Assembly: GCA_021800155.1 (NCBI GenBank)
Contig: JAJYZG010000004.1
Span: 1 to 55,276, forward strand
From: a bacterium
GTDB lineage: Bacteria > Patescibacteriota > Saccharimonadia > Saccharimonadales > UBA4665
Direction: 5' to 3'
DNA: 55,276 nt
How positions within the stretch are numbered: position 1 is the stretch's first letter; each line of letters begins with the position of its first letter. Positions 8,529 through 18,579 of the stretch are shown in pieces. A program made the translations under genes and the position numbers. The notes below the pieces were generated by a model that saw nothing but the letters and a program-made list of their open reading frames with translations, did no database searches and was not told the origin of the DNA.

Positions 8529-11500
8529 GATAAAACAACGTTTTCGCTACCCATCAATAGCCGTAAACGTTTCGGACCGTCACTATTCATATCGATACCG
8601 GACGGCAGTTTAATAGCCTGTTTACGTTGTTCGGGGCCAAGCACTAATACTACTTCTGTGCCCCCGCTATATGAGTCAATGGTACGCTTAAGTTGTTTAA
8701 GCAGTTGATGATCTTCAGACGAGGTCAGACGAATAAACAAACGCATCGACTTATCTAAACCTTTTGCCCCCGGCCCGCTAAGCAGTTGTTTGTCGTACTC
8801 GGCAGCTCGCTCTACACTTAGTTCTGAAGCCTCTTCAACTAATAGCTTAACTTCATCACTAAGCCGACCGCCGCGATCTTTAGCGGTAAGTTTGCCTTTA
8901 ACAATCACTACCTTGTCGATACGCCAAAGCTCTGCGGTTTGCTGATAGCTGGAAGGAAATAAAATTATTTCGGTTGCGCCGGTTAAATCCTCCACTTTAA
9001 CAAACGCCATTTTCTGACCATTCTTAGTCGTAATCTCACGAATAGAACTTACCAGGCCGCCAATTTGTGCCGGTTGCCCGTCCATATCCGGTCTTAAATT
9101 AGCTATAGGTTGAGTGCGCGCTTTCAACAATTTCTCAAACAGTGAAAGTGGGTGCTTACTCAAGTAAATTCCAAGCAGTTCGCGTTCCCATCCAAGCTGC
9201 TCTCGCGAAATTTTAATATCCGTTGACGTCGGTAAATTTAATCTTACTGCCCCATCAGTTTTAGTGCTTGAATTACCGAATAGGTCTGTCTGCCCGCTGT
9301 CAGCTTGCTTTTGGGAGCGTGATGCATAGGAGATAATTAGATCAAGATTGTTTAATAGCAATTCCCGATCGTGAAATCGATCAAAAACACCTGCTTTGAT
9401 TAGGCTTTCTAATGATTTACGATTAACAGCGCGATAATCTACCCGGCAAAGAAAGTTTTCAAAATCTATAAACGGCTTTTCCTCGCGTGCCGTTAAGATC
9501 GCATCTACGGCATTAGATCCTACGTTTTTAATGGCACTTAGACTAAATCGAATAGAAGTATTACTCTCCCCTTTAATAACAGCAAATTCTTTAAATGATT
9601 CATTGATATCAGGTGGTAATACCGGCAGACCCAAACGCTTACACTCAGCGATATCAATTGCCAAGCGCTCTGTATCGTCATAGTCGCTGGTCATTAATGC
9701 CGCCAAAAACGCCGCCGGGTAGTGTGCTTTTAAGTATGCCGTTTGGTAGGCGATATACGCGTAACAAGTTGAGTGTGATTTGTTAAGGCAATATGCAGCG
9801 AAGTCTTCCAACTGCTGCCAAAATTTTTGCATCGTTTTCTCGTTGATACCGGAAACCGTTTTAGCACCTGCAATCATCCTCTCGCGTAACTTACGCATCA
9901 TGTCAATATTCTTTTTACCGATGGCTTTTCTAAGAGTGTCTGCTTCCCCGCCGGAGAATCCACAAACTTCTTTCGAAATCTGCATGACCTGTTCTTGGTA
10001 AACAAGCACACCATATGTATTTTTAAGCACTCCTTCCATGGAAGGATGGGGATAATTAATGATCTTTTCGCCGTTTTTCCGGGCAATAAAATCATCAATG
10101 AACTGCATCGGACCAGGACGATACAGCGCGTTCATGGCAATAATGTCTTCAAACTGAGTCGGTTTAAGCTGTTTTAAATACCGTCTCATGCCAGATGATT
10201 CAAACTGAAATACGCCAGTCGTATCACCGTTTTGAAATAGTTCGAATGTCCGCACGTCATCAAGCGGTAGATTGTCGATGTCAACATTGTCTCCGTAAAC
10301 TTTGCGAATAATGCGTAAAGCATTTTTAATAATTGTCAGGTTAGATAAACCAAGAAAGTCCATCTTTAGCAGCCCAAGCTGTTCAATCGGGCCCATCGCA
10401 TACTGGGTTGCAACAACGCCCTTTTGCGCCATCTCTAACGGAGTAAATTTAACGATATCATCCGGAGATATAACTACCCCCGCGGCATGCACACCATGAC
10501 TACGGATAGTGCCCTCTAAACGCATCGCTAAATCAAAGACCTGTTTGGCAGTCGGGTTTGAGGTGTATTCGTGCTTCAAATCGCGATCGGATGACAGCGT
10601 TTTTTTTAGCGGTATATGAATCCCCTGTACCGGTGGGGGTATCATTTTTGCCAGGCGATCGGCTTCAGCGTAGGGCACTTGAAGTACACGCGCAACATCG
10701 CGCACTGCATTTCGGGCGGCCATTTTACCATAAGTTACAATGTTGGCAACACGATCGTGGCCGTACTTATCGGCGCAATAATTAATCACTTCGTTGCGCC
10801 GTGTATCCATAATGTCGATATCGACGTCAGGCATACTTATCCGGTCCGGATTCAAAAAACGTTCAAACAGGAGATCATATTCTAGCGGATCTATGGCGGT
10901 GATCCCAAGCGCATATGATACTATCGAACCGGCCGCACTGCCTCGACCGGGACCGAACACGATACCTTGGCGCTTACCCCAAGTCATAAAATCATAAATT
11001 ATCAAGAAGTAGCCTTGAAAGCCCATGTGATCTATGACACCCAATTCGTAATCAGCCCGCTCAACTATGTGCTGAGGAACCTTGGCTAGCGCCTGTTTAA
11101 CACTTAGGGTCTTGGCTCGAGTCTGAGAGACGCCGGCATAGCGCACTGCTAAACCTTGACTGACGAGCTCTTTTAGATACTCTCTCTCGTTCTTGTGCTC
11201 TGCAGGTACGGAAAATTGAGGTATCAGTATGTTATTGAGCTTAAGTTCAATCGAACAGCGATCCGCAATAACTTTTGTATTTTTAATCAGATCCGGGTAC
11301 TGCTTACCCCAGCGTGCAATCACGTCTTTCGGATCGGTAAAATGCAGGTCAAATTCCTTAAGACTCATACGATTAGAATCATCTAAGAACGAGCCGGTCT
11401 GAACACACAGTAATATTTCATGCGCTTCTTTATCTTCTGCATTTAGATAATGGGCATCGCATGTAATCACGCAAGGTATTTCTAATTTCTTGGCTAGATT

Positions 11501-12115
11501 CATTAAGGCATCGTTTACCCGGCCCTGCGTTTCCCAGTAGCTAGGGTGATCTCGGTGGCCGTGATCCTGCAGTTCGATATAGTAGCGATCTCCCAATAAC
11601 TCCTTATAGCATAAAGCTATTTCCTCAGCTGCCTGTATTTGTCCGTTAAGGATGTTTTCGCCAAGTTCGCCGCCAATGCACCCGCTAAGAACTATTAATC
11701 CAGCGTTGTAAGTACTTAACAAATCGAAGTCTATTCGCGGTCGGTAATAAAAACCATCGAGGTTCGCTATAGTGGACAAACGCATCAAATTCTGATAACC
11801 AAGTTCGTTCATCGCCAGAATCGTCAAATGGTAATTAAGCTTATCTTTTGTCGGTTCCTTATCTGTAAATTTGCGAGCGGCTACGTAAGTTTCCATGCCA
11901 ATGATCGGATTAATACCTTTATCCTTAGCTTCTCGGTATAATTCGATCACTCCTGACATAGTGCCATGGTCGGTAATTGCTACAGCATCCATACCAAAGT
12001 CCTTGACCTGTTTAACTAAATCCGGTATTTTTGTCAAACCGTCTAATACGCTAAAGTGCGTATGGTTGTGCAGGTGCACAAAGTCTGAACTGGATAAAAC
12101 GTTATTTTTTGCCAT
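8525..12115 (-). CDS. dnaE: DNA polymerase III alpha subunit
   Basis: This is the replicative C-family polymerase of the DnaE type, 1196 residues from the ATG at 12115. The PHP domain begins with HLHNHTHFSVLDG. The palm motif PDVDIDI supplies two catalytic aspartates (about residues 430-434) and a third lies in the later LLKMDFLGLSN block. The C-terminus has an OB-fold region. A TTG-type start at 12181 would add 22 residues, but an extended -10 at 12169-12161 lies between the two starts, so the shorter form is preferred. AAGGG sits just before the ATG, at short spacing. There is no sign of a PolC-type exonuclease insertion. Confidence 0.97.
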   Translation of the reverse strand: MAKNNVLSSSDFVHLHNHTHFSVLDGLTKIPDLVKQVKDFGMDAVAITDHGTMSGVIELYREAKDKGINPIIGMETYVAARKFTDKEPTKDKLNYHLTILAMNELGYQNLMRLSTIANLDGFYYRPRIDFDLLSTYNAGLIVLSGCIGGELGENILNGQIQAAEEIALCYKELLGDRYYIELQDHGHRDHPSYWETQGRVNDALMNLAKKLEIPCVITCDAHYLNAEDKEAHEILLCVQTGSFLDDSNRMSLKEFDLHFTDPKDVIARWGKQYPDLIKNTKVIADRCSIELKLNNILIPQFSVPAEHKNEREYLKELVSQGLAVRYAGVSQTRAKTLSVKQALAKVPQHIVERADYELGVIDHMGFQGYFLIIYDFMTWGKRQGIVFGPGRGSAAGSIVSYALGITAIDPLEYDLLFERFLNPDRISMPDVDIDIMDTRRNEVINYCADKYGHDRVANIVTYGKMAARNAVRDVARVLQVPYAEADRLAKMIPPPVQGIHIPLKKTLSSDRDLKHEYTSNPTAKQVFDLAMRLEGTIRSHGVHAAGVVISPDDIVKFTPLEMAQKGVVATQYAMGPIEQLGLLKMDFLGLSNLTIIKNALRIIRKVYGDNVDIDNLPLDDVRTFELFQNGDTTGVFQFESSGMRRYLKQLKPTQFEDIIAMNALYRPGPMQFIDDFIARKNGEKIINYPHPSMEGVLKNTYGVLVYQEQVMQISKEVCGFSGGEADTLRKAIGKKNIDMMRKLRERMIAGAKTVSGINEKTMQKFWQQLEDFAAYCLNKSHSTCYAYIAYQTAYLKAHYPAAFLAALMTSDYDDTERLAIDIAECKRLGLPVLPPDINESFKEFAVIKGESNTSIRFSLSAIKNVGSNAVDAILTAREEKPFIDFENFLCRVDYRAVNRKSLESLIKAGVFDRFHDRELLLNNLDLIISYASRSQKQADSGQTDLFGNSSTKTDGAVRLNLPTSTDIKISREQLGWERELLGIYLSKHPLSLFEKLLKARTQPIANLRPDMDGQPAQIGGLVSSIREITTKNGQKMAFVKVEDLTGATEIILFPSSYQQTAELWRIDKVVIVKGKLTAKDRGGRLSDEVKLLVEEASELSVERAAEYDKQLLSGPGAKGLDKSMRLFIRLTSSEDHQLLKQLKRTIDSYSGGTEVVLVLGPEQRKQAIKLPSGIDMNSDGPKRLRLLMGSENVVLS

Positions 12116-12160
12116 AACCCTTAATTTGAGCTTTTTGTCTCTTTGTAAGCTACTAATAAA

Positions 12161-12169
12161 ATTATAGCA
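12161..12169 (-). promoter_or_regulatory. Extended -10 promoter of dnaE
   Basis: On the minus strand this reads TGCTATAAT. It is 45 nt upstream of the dnaE ATG at 12115 and downstream of the alternative start at 12181, which makes the upstream start unlikely. Confidence 0.6.
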
Positions 12170-12181
12170 GCTTATGTCCAT

Positions 12182-12592
12182 CTACTTTTTTAACAAAAAA
12201 GTCCGTACGTGCGTTATAGCTTTTTGGGCTTCTTTAATTGATTTGCCCAGATCCCTATCATCAGTATGGCCATCGTTAACAGTTTTGAGAACTTCTGCAA
12301 TCTTTTCCTTGGAGCGATTTGCTACTGTTAAATAAGCCTCAAAACGGTCACGCTGCCTCTCATCAAGTTGAGCTTCTTCTCCTTGAATGGAAGTAAGTAA
12401 CTCTCCTAGTTCCTGATAAAGCAAACCAAGCCGATCCTCCAGGGTTGATTCAAGCTCATGATCAGTATTGCGCCACAGTTTTCGTGTTTTGTCCCCCGAG
12501 CGTGGGGCACTTAAGGCGCCAGCAACGATACCCACTACCCCAGCGATGGCTGCCCCAGTTGCAACTTTTCTGTATAGCTTCTGCTTTAACAT
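12182..12592 (-). CDS. YtxH-like membrane-anchored protein
   Basis: The 136-residue protein has a glycine/alanine-rich hydrophobic segment at about residues 10-28 followed by APRSGDKTRK, the signature of YtxH-domain proteins (usual form APKSGxETR). The rest is charged and predicted helical, probably coiled coil. YtxH proteins are general-stress or envelope proteins of unknown mechanism. It starts 4 nt after the small membrane protein upstream, so the two are co-transcribed. Confidence 0.7.
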   Translation of the reverse strand: MLKQKLYRKVATGAAIAGVVGIVAGALSAPRSGDKTRKLWRNTDHELESTLEDRLGLLYQELGELLTSIQGEEAQLDERQRDRFEAYLTVANRSKEKIAEVLKTVNDGHTDDRDLGKSIKEAQKAITHVRTFLLKK

Positions 12593-12596
12593 AAAG

Positions 12597-12842
12597 CTAC
12601 ATTTTCCGCGATTCCTTAAACATTAGCTTTAAAGCTTTTAAAAACGTCGGCAGCACGCCGCGCTTAGTGGCTTCTTTAATAATGGCCGTCGCAGTTTCAA
12701 CCCCGTTAATCGCCTGTTCGGCTTTTTTCACAAAAAGGCGAAATACGAACCAGGTATATATCATAAAAACAATGCCTATCAAAAAGAAAAGACTTAAACA
12801 AACTGCAGTAATAATTAAAAAAATGCTGTCTATGCTGCTCAT
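12597..12842 (-). CDS. Single-pass small membrane protein
   Basis: From the ATG at 12842 the product has 81 residues. A strong hydrophobic helix spans about residues 6-35, followed by a basic amphipathic tail. A longer form starting at 12878 would add 12 residues. Together with the YtxH-like protein downstream it resembles the DUF948/YtxH pairs of Firmicutes, although direct similarity to DUF948 cannot be established by eye. Function unknown. Confidence 0.6.
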   Translation of the reverse strand: MSSIDSIFLIITAVCLSLFFLIGIVFMIYTWFVFRLFVKKAEQAINGVETATAIIKEATKRGVLPTFLKALKLMFKESRKM

Positions 12843-12890
12843 AGTAGACAATCTACAGTAAAACTTGCTAATCTGCAAAAATAGATTAGC

Positions 12891-14339
12891 TTATGGTTCT
12901 AGCTTGTGCATAATCAGCGTTCTGGCTACTTCGGGATTCGCCTGCCCGTGGCTACTAGCCATAACCTGTCCAATCAGATAACCAACGGCTTTATCCTCGC
13001 CCCCTAAAACATCTTTTACAGCCTTTGGATTAGCTTTGATAACCTGGTCAACTAAAGTCTCAATCTCGTCTGTGTCATTGGTCTGAAGCAAGCCAGACGT
13101 TTTAGCGAACCTTTCAATATTCGAAGGCAATTTTTCAGAAGAGAGCAATCGCGCAACCAGCTCTTTGGCAGAAGTGGAGTTTAACTTCCCCGACTCTATT
13201 AGCCTGATTACACTCTCATAGAGACTGAAGCGTATTATATTCGGTTGTGTTTTTGATTCTCGATTAAGCGGAATGTCTACATTAATCAACCAATTGGTCA
13301 AGGATTTAACGTCTAAATTACTATTGGCAAAATCCGCTATCAGATCGAGATAACCACAGTCCGAAAAATCAATGTTGGCATCTAGCAAAACTGCTATCTG
13401 CATCTTAGAAAGCCCAAGTTTAAATAATTTTGAACGCCAAAAATCAGGTAGTTTCGGCAAAGTCTCCGCCACTTTATTAACATAATTTTCGTCGATTACA
13501 ATTGGGGGTAAGTCAGGGTCGGGCATATAACGATAGTCGTCAGCATTTTCTTTAAAACGTAGTGATGTCGTTATTTGTTTGGCCTCATTCCAACCACGCG
13601 TCTCTTGGATAATTGGTTGTCCCCGTTTAATTAGCTCAATCTGTCTTTTAATTTCATAGTCGACAGCTTTTTCAACTGCTCTAAAGCTATTTAGATTTTT
13701 TGTCTCGCTTCTAACTCCGAGAATGTCGTTATTACTGACACTAACATTAACATCAAAGCGCATATTCCCGTGATATAAATCTCCGTCGGTCACAGAAGCG
13801 TAGCACATCAGTAGATACAGCTCATAGGCATAAGCCTTGGCTTCAGCGCTGGAATGCATATCCGGTTCACTGACAATCTCAATCAGGGGCGTGCCGGCTC
13901 GGTTGAGGTCCACTAAAGAATAATCCTTGCCGGCAGGATGTGTGCTTTTGCCGGCGTCAGCTTCCAGGTGCGCCCTGGTTATTCCGACTCTTTTTGGCTT
14001 ACTGTCAAGTTCAAACTCGACTTGACCGCCGATAATTATTGGCTGATCATACTGCGTTATTTGATATCCCATGGGTAGATCGGGATAAAAATAGTGCTTT
14101 CGGTCGAAGGTTGAAAATAGCCGGGGTTTAGTTTTAAGTGCCATTGCCACTTTGCATGCTAACTTGATGGCCTCCTGGTTGAGTACCGGTAGTGCTCCGG
14201 GCAAACCAAAATCTACGTGATTAATTAGGGTGTTCGGCTCCGCCCCTCTGGCATCATTACCGGCGCCCGAAAACAGCTTAGACTTAGTTTTGAGCTGAAC
14301 GTGTGTTTCGATACCAATGGTGGGCATGAAATAACTCAC
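12891..14339 (-). CDS. gatB: Asp/Glu-tRNA amidotransferase subunit B
   Basis: GatB (482 residues) binds misacylated Glu-tRNA(Gln) or Asp-tRNA(Asn) and phosphorylates the acyl group before amidation. The N-terminal IGIETHVQLKTKSKLFSG, the DLNRAGTPLIEIVSEPD block and the C-terminal YqeY-like tail are all present. A GTG start at 14339 overlaps the upstream stop (GTGA). An ATG four codons later (14327) is an alternative start. The gene is last in gatC-gatA-orf-gatB. A tRNA-Gln gene is also in this window, and I see no glutaminyl-tRNA synthetase. Confidence 0.97.
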   Translation of the reverse strand: MSYFMPTIGIETHVQLKTKSKLFSGAGNDARGAEPNTLINHVDFGLPGALPVLNQEAIKLACKVAMALKTKPRLFSTFDRKHYFYPDLPMGYQITQYDQPIIIGGQVEFELDSKPKRVGITRAHLEADAGKSTHPAGKDYSLVDLNRAGTPLIEIVSEPDMHSSAEAKAYAYELYLLMCYASVTDGDLYHGNMRFDVNVSVSNNDILGVRSETKNLNSFRAVEKAVDYEIKRQIELIKRGQPIIQETRGWNEAKQITTSLRFKENADDYRYMPDPDLPPIVIDENYVNKVAETLPKLPDFWRSKLFKLGLSKMQIAVLLDANIDFSDCGYLDLIADFANSNLDVKSLTNWLINVDIPLNRESKTQPNIIRFSLYESVIRLIESGKLNSTSAKELVARLLSSEKLPSNIERFAKTSGLLQTNDTDEIETLVDQVIKANPKAVKDVLGGEDKAVGYLIGQVMASSHGQANPEVARTLIMHKLEP

Positions 14340-14782
14340 TTCATATCCTTATCCTGATTGAAGGCACTCAGATCCTTTAGCGCTTTCCAAAAACCCAATA
14401 ATCCCTTCTTAACTTCCGCTTTACTGACTTTAATGTCATCATTTAACACTTTATTGCTCAATTTGTGACTGTACCAAACCATATCATTAGCTTTTAGGTC
14501 GTGTTGAGCCGCAACTAAACGCTCGCCCATTGTCTTGCCCTTGTAGCGTCGCTTTTTAAGCACTGCATCAAGCAGGCGATCAGCATCAATTAAAGCATCG
14601 TTCCACGTGTTTTTATTAGCTAACAACGTTTGGATAGCTTTCCAGTGCCTTTCATAATTAATCTTTCTTTTTAAGCTAATAAGGTATACAACCAGCACAA
14701 ACAACACCAGGACTAAAGCTACCGCTAAAACGAAGCGCTCCGATACCTGGTTACTCGGTAGATTCGAGCTAGTTAATCTCAT
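14336..14782 (-). CDS. Membrane-anchored protein of the gat operon
   Basis: This 148-residue protein sits between gatA (1 nt overlap) and gatB (4 nt overlap). A transmembrane helix at about residues 17-37 is followed by a basic cytoplasmic domain of about 110 residues with the pattern ALIDADRLLD. I do not recognise a function. Its tight insertion in the operon suggests co-translation with GatA and GatB, and possibly membrane tethering, which is speculative. Confidence 0.75.
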   Translation of the reverse strand: MRLTSSNLPSNQVSERFVLAVALVLVLFVLVVYLISLKRKINYERHWKAIQTLLANKNTWNDALIDADRLLDAVLKKRRYKGKTMGERLVAAQHDLKANDMVWYSHKLSNKVLNDDIKVSKAEVKKGLLGFWKALKDLSAFNQDKDMK

Positions 14783-16212
14783 TAGCTAAGGCCCTCTATC
14801 GACATGGCTAGACCAAGCAAATTACGGTCACTATGCATCGCACTCATTAACTGGAGTCCGATCGGTAATCCCTGTTCGTTAAACCCGATAGGAACCGATG
14901 CCGCTGGAATACCGGCCAAATTAGCAGGGACAGTTAACACGTCTGCCAAATACATATCCAACGGATTCTTGGTTTTTTCGCCAATTTTAAACGCAACAGT
15001 CGGCGCCACTGGTCCAATTAAAAAATCAATTTTTTTAAATGCCGATTCGAATTCCTTTATCAGCATCGTCCGTACTGTCATAGCCTTTTTGTAGTAGGCG
15101 TCATAATAGCCGCTGGACAGCACAAAGGTACCAATCATAATCCGTCGTTTAGCTTCTTTGCCAAAGCCTCGCCCACGTGTTTTTAAATAACTGTCGTCTA
15201 GATTTTTAGAAGATGCGTCATGGTATCCGTAGCGTATCCCATCATAACGGCTAAGGTTAGAGCTAACCTCTGCGGGACAGATAATGTAGTAGCAAGCTAA
15301 AGCTAGTTTAGTAGATGGTAGAGAAACCTCACAGACATCCGCCCCGGCCTTTTCTAAATCTGCGACGGTCTGATCGAACGCCTGCTTAATATCGGCTGCC
15401 ACACCGTCACTGACATATTCTTTGACTACACCAATCTTTAATCCGCTTAAGCTCAACGGCTTAGTTACATATCTTTCTTTGGAACGGTCAACAGTAGTAG
15501 CATCTAAAGGGTCCTTGCCAGCCAATACTTCTACTACTAATGCCGCATCAGCTACACTATTTGCAATCGGCCCGATGCAATCTAAACTGCTGCCCATAGC
15601 AATAACACCGCTCCGACTAATTAATCCATAGGTTGGCTTTAGTCCAAAAACCCCACAGAAAGATGACGGCTGACGAATCGATCCGCCAGTATCCGTACCC
15701 AGCGCAAATGGAACTAGCCCCAGGGCGACAGCAGCAGCAGATCCGCCAGACGATCCACCGGGAACCCGTGTTTTATCATAAGGATTTTTAACAACGCCAA
15801 AGTCGCTGTTTTCGGTGCTGGCCCCATGAGCAAAAGCGTCCATATTAGCTTTAGCTACGCATATCGCTCCGGCAGCTTCAAGCCGGTTAATCGCTGTGGC
15901 CTGGTATGGCGGCACAAAACCATTGAGTATCTTACTCCCTGCGCGCGCTTCTCCACCATAAACTAGGAAGTTGTCTTTGGCGATATACGGCACGCCGGCC
16001 AGTGGCCCTGGATCTTGGCCGCGTCTGACTTTGCGATCTACTTCCTCAGCAAGCTCGAGCGCCCGGTCCTTAAGCGTTAATATGACTGTATTGTACTCGC
16101 TGCTTGCTTCGATTAAAGATAGTGCTTCGGTCGTTAAATCTATCGCCCTGACACTTCCACGGCGAACAGAAGCAGCAATTTTATCTAATGCTTGCCAGGA
16201 ATGCCTTATCAT
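14782..16212 (-). CDS. gatA: Asp/Glu-tRNA amidotransferase subunit A
   Basis: GatA (476 residues) is the amidase that releases ammonia from glutamine for transamidation of misacylated tRNA. The Ser-cis-Ser-Lys triad is visible: Lys79 in AKDNF, Ser154 in GGSSGGSAAA and Ser178 in GTDTGGSIRQ. The length is typical. Its ATG overlaps the gatC stop (ATGA), and its own stop overlaps the start of the next gene by 1 nt, indicating one transcript. Confidence 0.97.
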   Translation of the reverse strand: MIRHSWQALDKIAASVRRGSVRAIDLTTEALSLIEASSEYNTVILTLKDRALELAEEVDRKVRRGQDPGPLAGVPYIAKDNFLVYGGEARAGSKILNGFVPPYQATAINRLEAAGAICVAKANMDAFAHGASTENSDFGVVKNPYDKTRVPGGSSGGSAAAVALGLVPFALGTDTGGSIRQPSSFCGVFGLKPTYGLISRSGVIAMGSSLDCIGPIANSVADAALVVEVLAGKDPLDATTVDRSKERYVTKPLSLSGLKIGVVKEYVSDGVAADIKQAFDQTVADLEKAGADVCEVSLPSTKLALACYYIICPAEVSSNLSRYDGIRYGYHDASSKNLDDSYLKTRGRGFGKEAKRRIMIGTFVLSSGYYDAYYKKAMTVRTMLIKEFESAFKKIDFLIGPVAPTVAFKIGEKTKNPLDMYLADVLTVPANLAGIPAASVPIGFNEQGLPIGLQLMSAMHSDRNLLGLAMSIEGLS

Positions 16213-16505
16213 AATTCAACCATTCGCTTTACCTGAATCTGGTGTTGTCTTACTTTAGGAACGTTTTTAAATAGTGATCTGGGGTTATAGCCGTAATCGA
16301 TTATTACATCACTTCTCATGATGTTAGTCAGCCCTGTAATCTGATTGGTTGGAATCACGTCCTTACTATCAACCAGCTTCAGCTGCTCAACATAGGTCAA
16401 TATCCGATTAATTTCATCAATATACACATTAATCTCATCTGGTTCTAGCTCAATCCGAGCGAGCCGCGCCAATTTGAGCACATCTTTCTTGGATAGTTTT
16501 GCCAT
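16209..16505 (-). CDS. gatC: Asp/Glu-tRNA amidotransferase subunit C
   Basis: The 98-residue GatC is the belt-like subunit that stabilises the GatA-GatB contact. The N-terminal LARLARIELEPDE block and the following INRILTYVEQL helix are characteristic. It is the first gene of the gat operon. A TACAAT -10 (16522-16517) lies 11 nt upstream of the ATG, so the mRNA leader is very short. Confidence 0.94.
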   Translation of the reverse strand: MAKLSKKDVLKLARLARIELEPDEINVYIDEINRILTYVEQLKLVDSKDVIPTNQITGLTNIMRSDVIIDYGYNPRSLFKNVPKVRQHQIQVKRMVEL

Positions 16506-16516
16506 AGTTAAGACTA

Positions 16517-16522
16517 ATTGTA
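16517..16522 (-). promoter_or_regulatory. -10 element of the gat operon
   Basis: TACAAT on the minus strand is separated from the gatC ATG by 11 nt, predicting a leader of about 4 nt. No Shine-Dalgarno sequence is obvious. Confidence 0.4.
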
Positions 16523-16575
16523 TAACGAGTCCGTCAAATTTTTGAAGTAAAACTTAGCGAAAATCCGACTATAAC

Positions 16576-18537
16576 CTAAACTACTTTTTGCTTTAGCTCG
16601 ACAATTAAATCACGTAGCTCAGCCGCCTGTTCAAATTGTAAATTGGCAGCAGCGAGCTCCATTTGAGCGGTCAGCTCTTTCAAAAGCATAGGGTATTCGT
16701 CGACCGGAATCTTTTTAAGATTTACTTTGTCTTTTGTCGTAGATTCGCCACTTATAAGCCGCTCTTCAACTTCGCGGGTAATACTAACGGGTTTAATATT
16801 ATGCTTTTTGTTATATTCTTCTTGAATTAACCGGCGCCGATTGGTCTCATCAATTGCCGCACGCATGCTTTTAGTAATGTGATCGGCATACATAAATACA
16901 TGTCCTTCGCTGTGCCGCGCTGCCCGTCCTATGGTCTGTATTAAAGCGGGTTCGCTGCGCAAAAAACCTTCTTTATCTGCATCTAAAATTGCTACAAAGC
17001 TGACTTCGGGCAAATCCAAGCCTTCACGAAGCAAATTAATACCAATTAACACATCATAAACTCCTAGCCGCAGGTCACGTAATATATCGCTGCGCTCCAG
17101 TGTATCGATGTCACTGTGCAAATACGCCACTTTAATACCTACCTCGCGCAAATAGTCTGTTAAATCCTCCGCCATCCTCTTAGTAAGCGTTGTCACTAAT
17201 ACCCGTTGGTTCTTTTCAACTGTCGCCCTAATTTCACCTATTAGATCATCAATTTGCCCCTCGATAGGTTTGATCATGATTTGAGGATCTAGCAAGCCGG
17301 TTGGACGGATCACCTGCTGGGCTAATGAAGGCGATAGGCGAAGTTCATACTCACCCGGGGTGGCAGAGACATAAATGACTTGGTTCAAATGATGTTCGAA
17401 CTCAGAAAATGTCAAAGGACGGTTATCTAAAGCGCTAGGTAAGCGAAAACCATACTCAACCAGTACTTCTTTTCTAGAACGGTCACCGTTATACATACCT
17501 CTAACCTGAGGTATTGTCATATGGGACTCGTCAATCACCAATAAAAAGTCATCCGAAAAATAATCAAGTAGAGTTGCAGGCTGTTCTCCCGGCTCACGAT
17601 TGGTCAGGTATCGGCTGTAATTTTCAATTCCCTTTACAAAACCAGTCTCTGAAAGCATTTCAAGGTCAAACCGCGTACGTTGCTCAAGCCTCTGCGCTTC
17701 AAGCAGCTTATTATGGCTTTTAAACCAACCTAAACGTTCTATTAACTCTAGCTCGATCATTTCCAGTGCGCGTTGTAATTTTTCTTGTGGAGTAACAAAG
17801 TGTGATCCCGGAAAAATTTTTAAGTTTTTCATTGATTTTAACAACTCACCCGTTAATGGATTTAGTTGTAAGATACGTTCAACGCTGTCGCCAAAAAATT
17901 CAATCCGGTAAGCAGTTTCTTCTCCGGCCGGAAAAACATCAATAACATCACCACGCACTCTAAATGAGCCACGATGAAAGTCTATATCGTTACGCTGGTA
18001 TTGGATATCTGTTAGATGCCTGAGTAGCTTATCCCGTTTACGTTGCTCGCCCGCTTTTAGCGAAACTGCCAATCCCGAATAATTTTCAACGCTACCAATT
18101 CCATATATACACGACACACTGGCAACGATTATTACATCCCGACGCGTAAGCAATGAATCTGTGGCCGCATGACGCAGCCGGTCAATTTCTTCATTGATTT
18201 GACTGTCTTTTTCTATGAACGTGTCGCTTCTCGGGATATAAGCTTCCGGCTGATAATAATCAAAGTAGCTTACAAAATAATGCACCGCATTTTCTGGGAA
18301 AAACCGTTTAAATTCATTAAACAACTGTGCGGCCAGTGTCTTATTATGGCTTAAAACCAACACCGGTTTATCGAAGCGACTAATTACATTAGATATGCTA
18401 AAAGTTTTACCAGATCCGGTTGCTCCGAGCAAAGTCTGATGTTTTACGCCTTTAGCGACTCCGGCGACTAGCTGTTCGATTGCCGCCGGCTGATCACCCA
18501 TTGGCGAGTAATCGCTATGCAGTTTAAAAATTCCCAT
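16576..18537 (-). CDS. uvrB: Excinuclease ABC subunit B
   Basis: UvrB (653 residues) is the damage-verifying helicase-like subunit of nucleotide excision repair. It shows [14 protein letters not shown] at the start, Walker A GATGSGKT at 38-45, the beta-hairpin YYQPEAYIP, the DESH box, helicase motif VI with IGRAARH, and a C-terminal UVR motif that binds UvrC. A GTG at 18567 would add ten residues, but TGCTACAAT (18559-18551) lies between the two starts, so the ATG at 18537 is chosen. No uvrA or uvrC is in the window. Confidence 0.97.
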   Translation of the reverse strand: MGIFKLHSDYSPMGDQPAAIEQLVAGVAKGVKHQTLLGATGSGKTFSISNVISRFDKPVLVLSHNKTLAAQLFNEFKRFFPENAVHYFVSYFDYYQPEAYIPRSDTFIEKDSQINEEIDRLRHAATDSLLTRRDVIIVASVSCIYGIGSVENYSGLAVSLKAGEQRKRDKLLRHLTDIQYQRNDIDFHRGSFRVRGDVIDVFPAGEETAYRIEFFGDSVERILQLNPLTGELLKSMKNLKIFPGSHFVTPQEKLQRALEMIELELIERLGWFKSHNKLLEAQRLEQRTRFDLEMLSETGFVKGIENYSRYLTNREPGEQPATLLDYFSDDFLLVIDESHMTIPQVRGMYNGDRSRKEVLVEYGFRLPSALDNRPLTFSEFEHHLNQVIYVSATPGEYELRLSPSLAQQVIRPTGLLDPQIMIKPIEGQIDDLIGEIRATVEKNQRVLVTTLTKRMAEDLTDYLREVGIKVAYLHSDIDTLERSDILRDLRLGVYDVLIGINLLREGLDLPEVSFVAILDADKEGFLRSEPALIQTIGRAARHSEGHVFMYADHITKSMRAAIDETNRRRLIQEEYNKKHNIKPVSITREVEERLISGESTTKDKVNLKKIPVDEYPMLLKELTAQMELAAANLQFEQAAELRDLIVELKQKVV

Positions 18538-18550
18538 ATGACTACAGGGT

Positions 18551-18559
18551 ATTGTAGCA
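18551..18559 (-). promoter_or_regulatory. Extended -10 promoter of uvrB
   Basis: TGCTACAAT on the minus strand ends 13 nt before the uvrB ATG, predicting a leader of only about 6-7 nt. I see no LexA-type operator next to it. Confidence 0.5.
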
Positions 18560-18579
18560 GTTGTCACTTCGACTCTAGC

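Noticed and set aside
12116-12181. Longer dnaE N-terminus
   Set aside because: The extra 22 residues are not PHP-domain-like, and an extended -10 promoter lies inside the segment.
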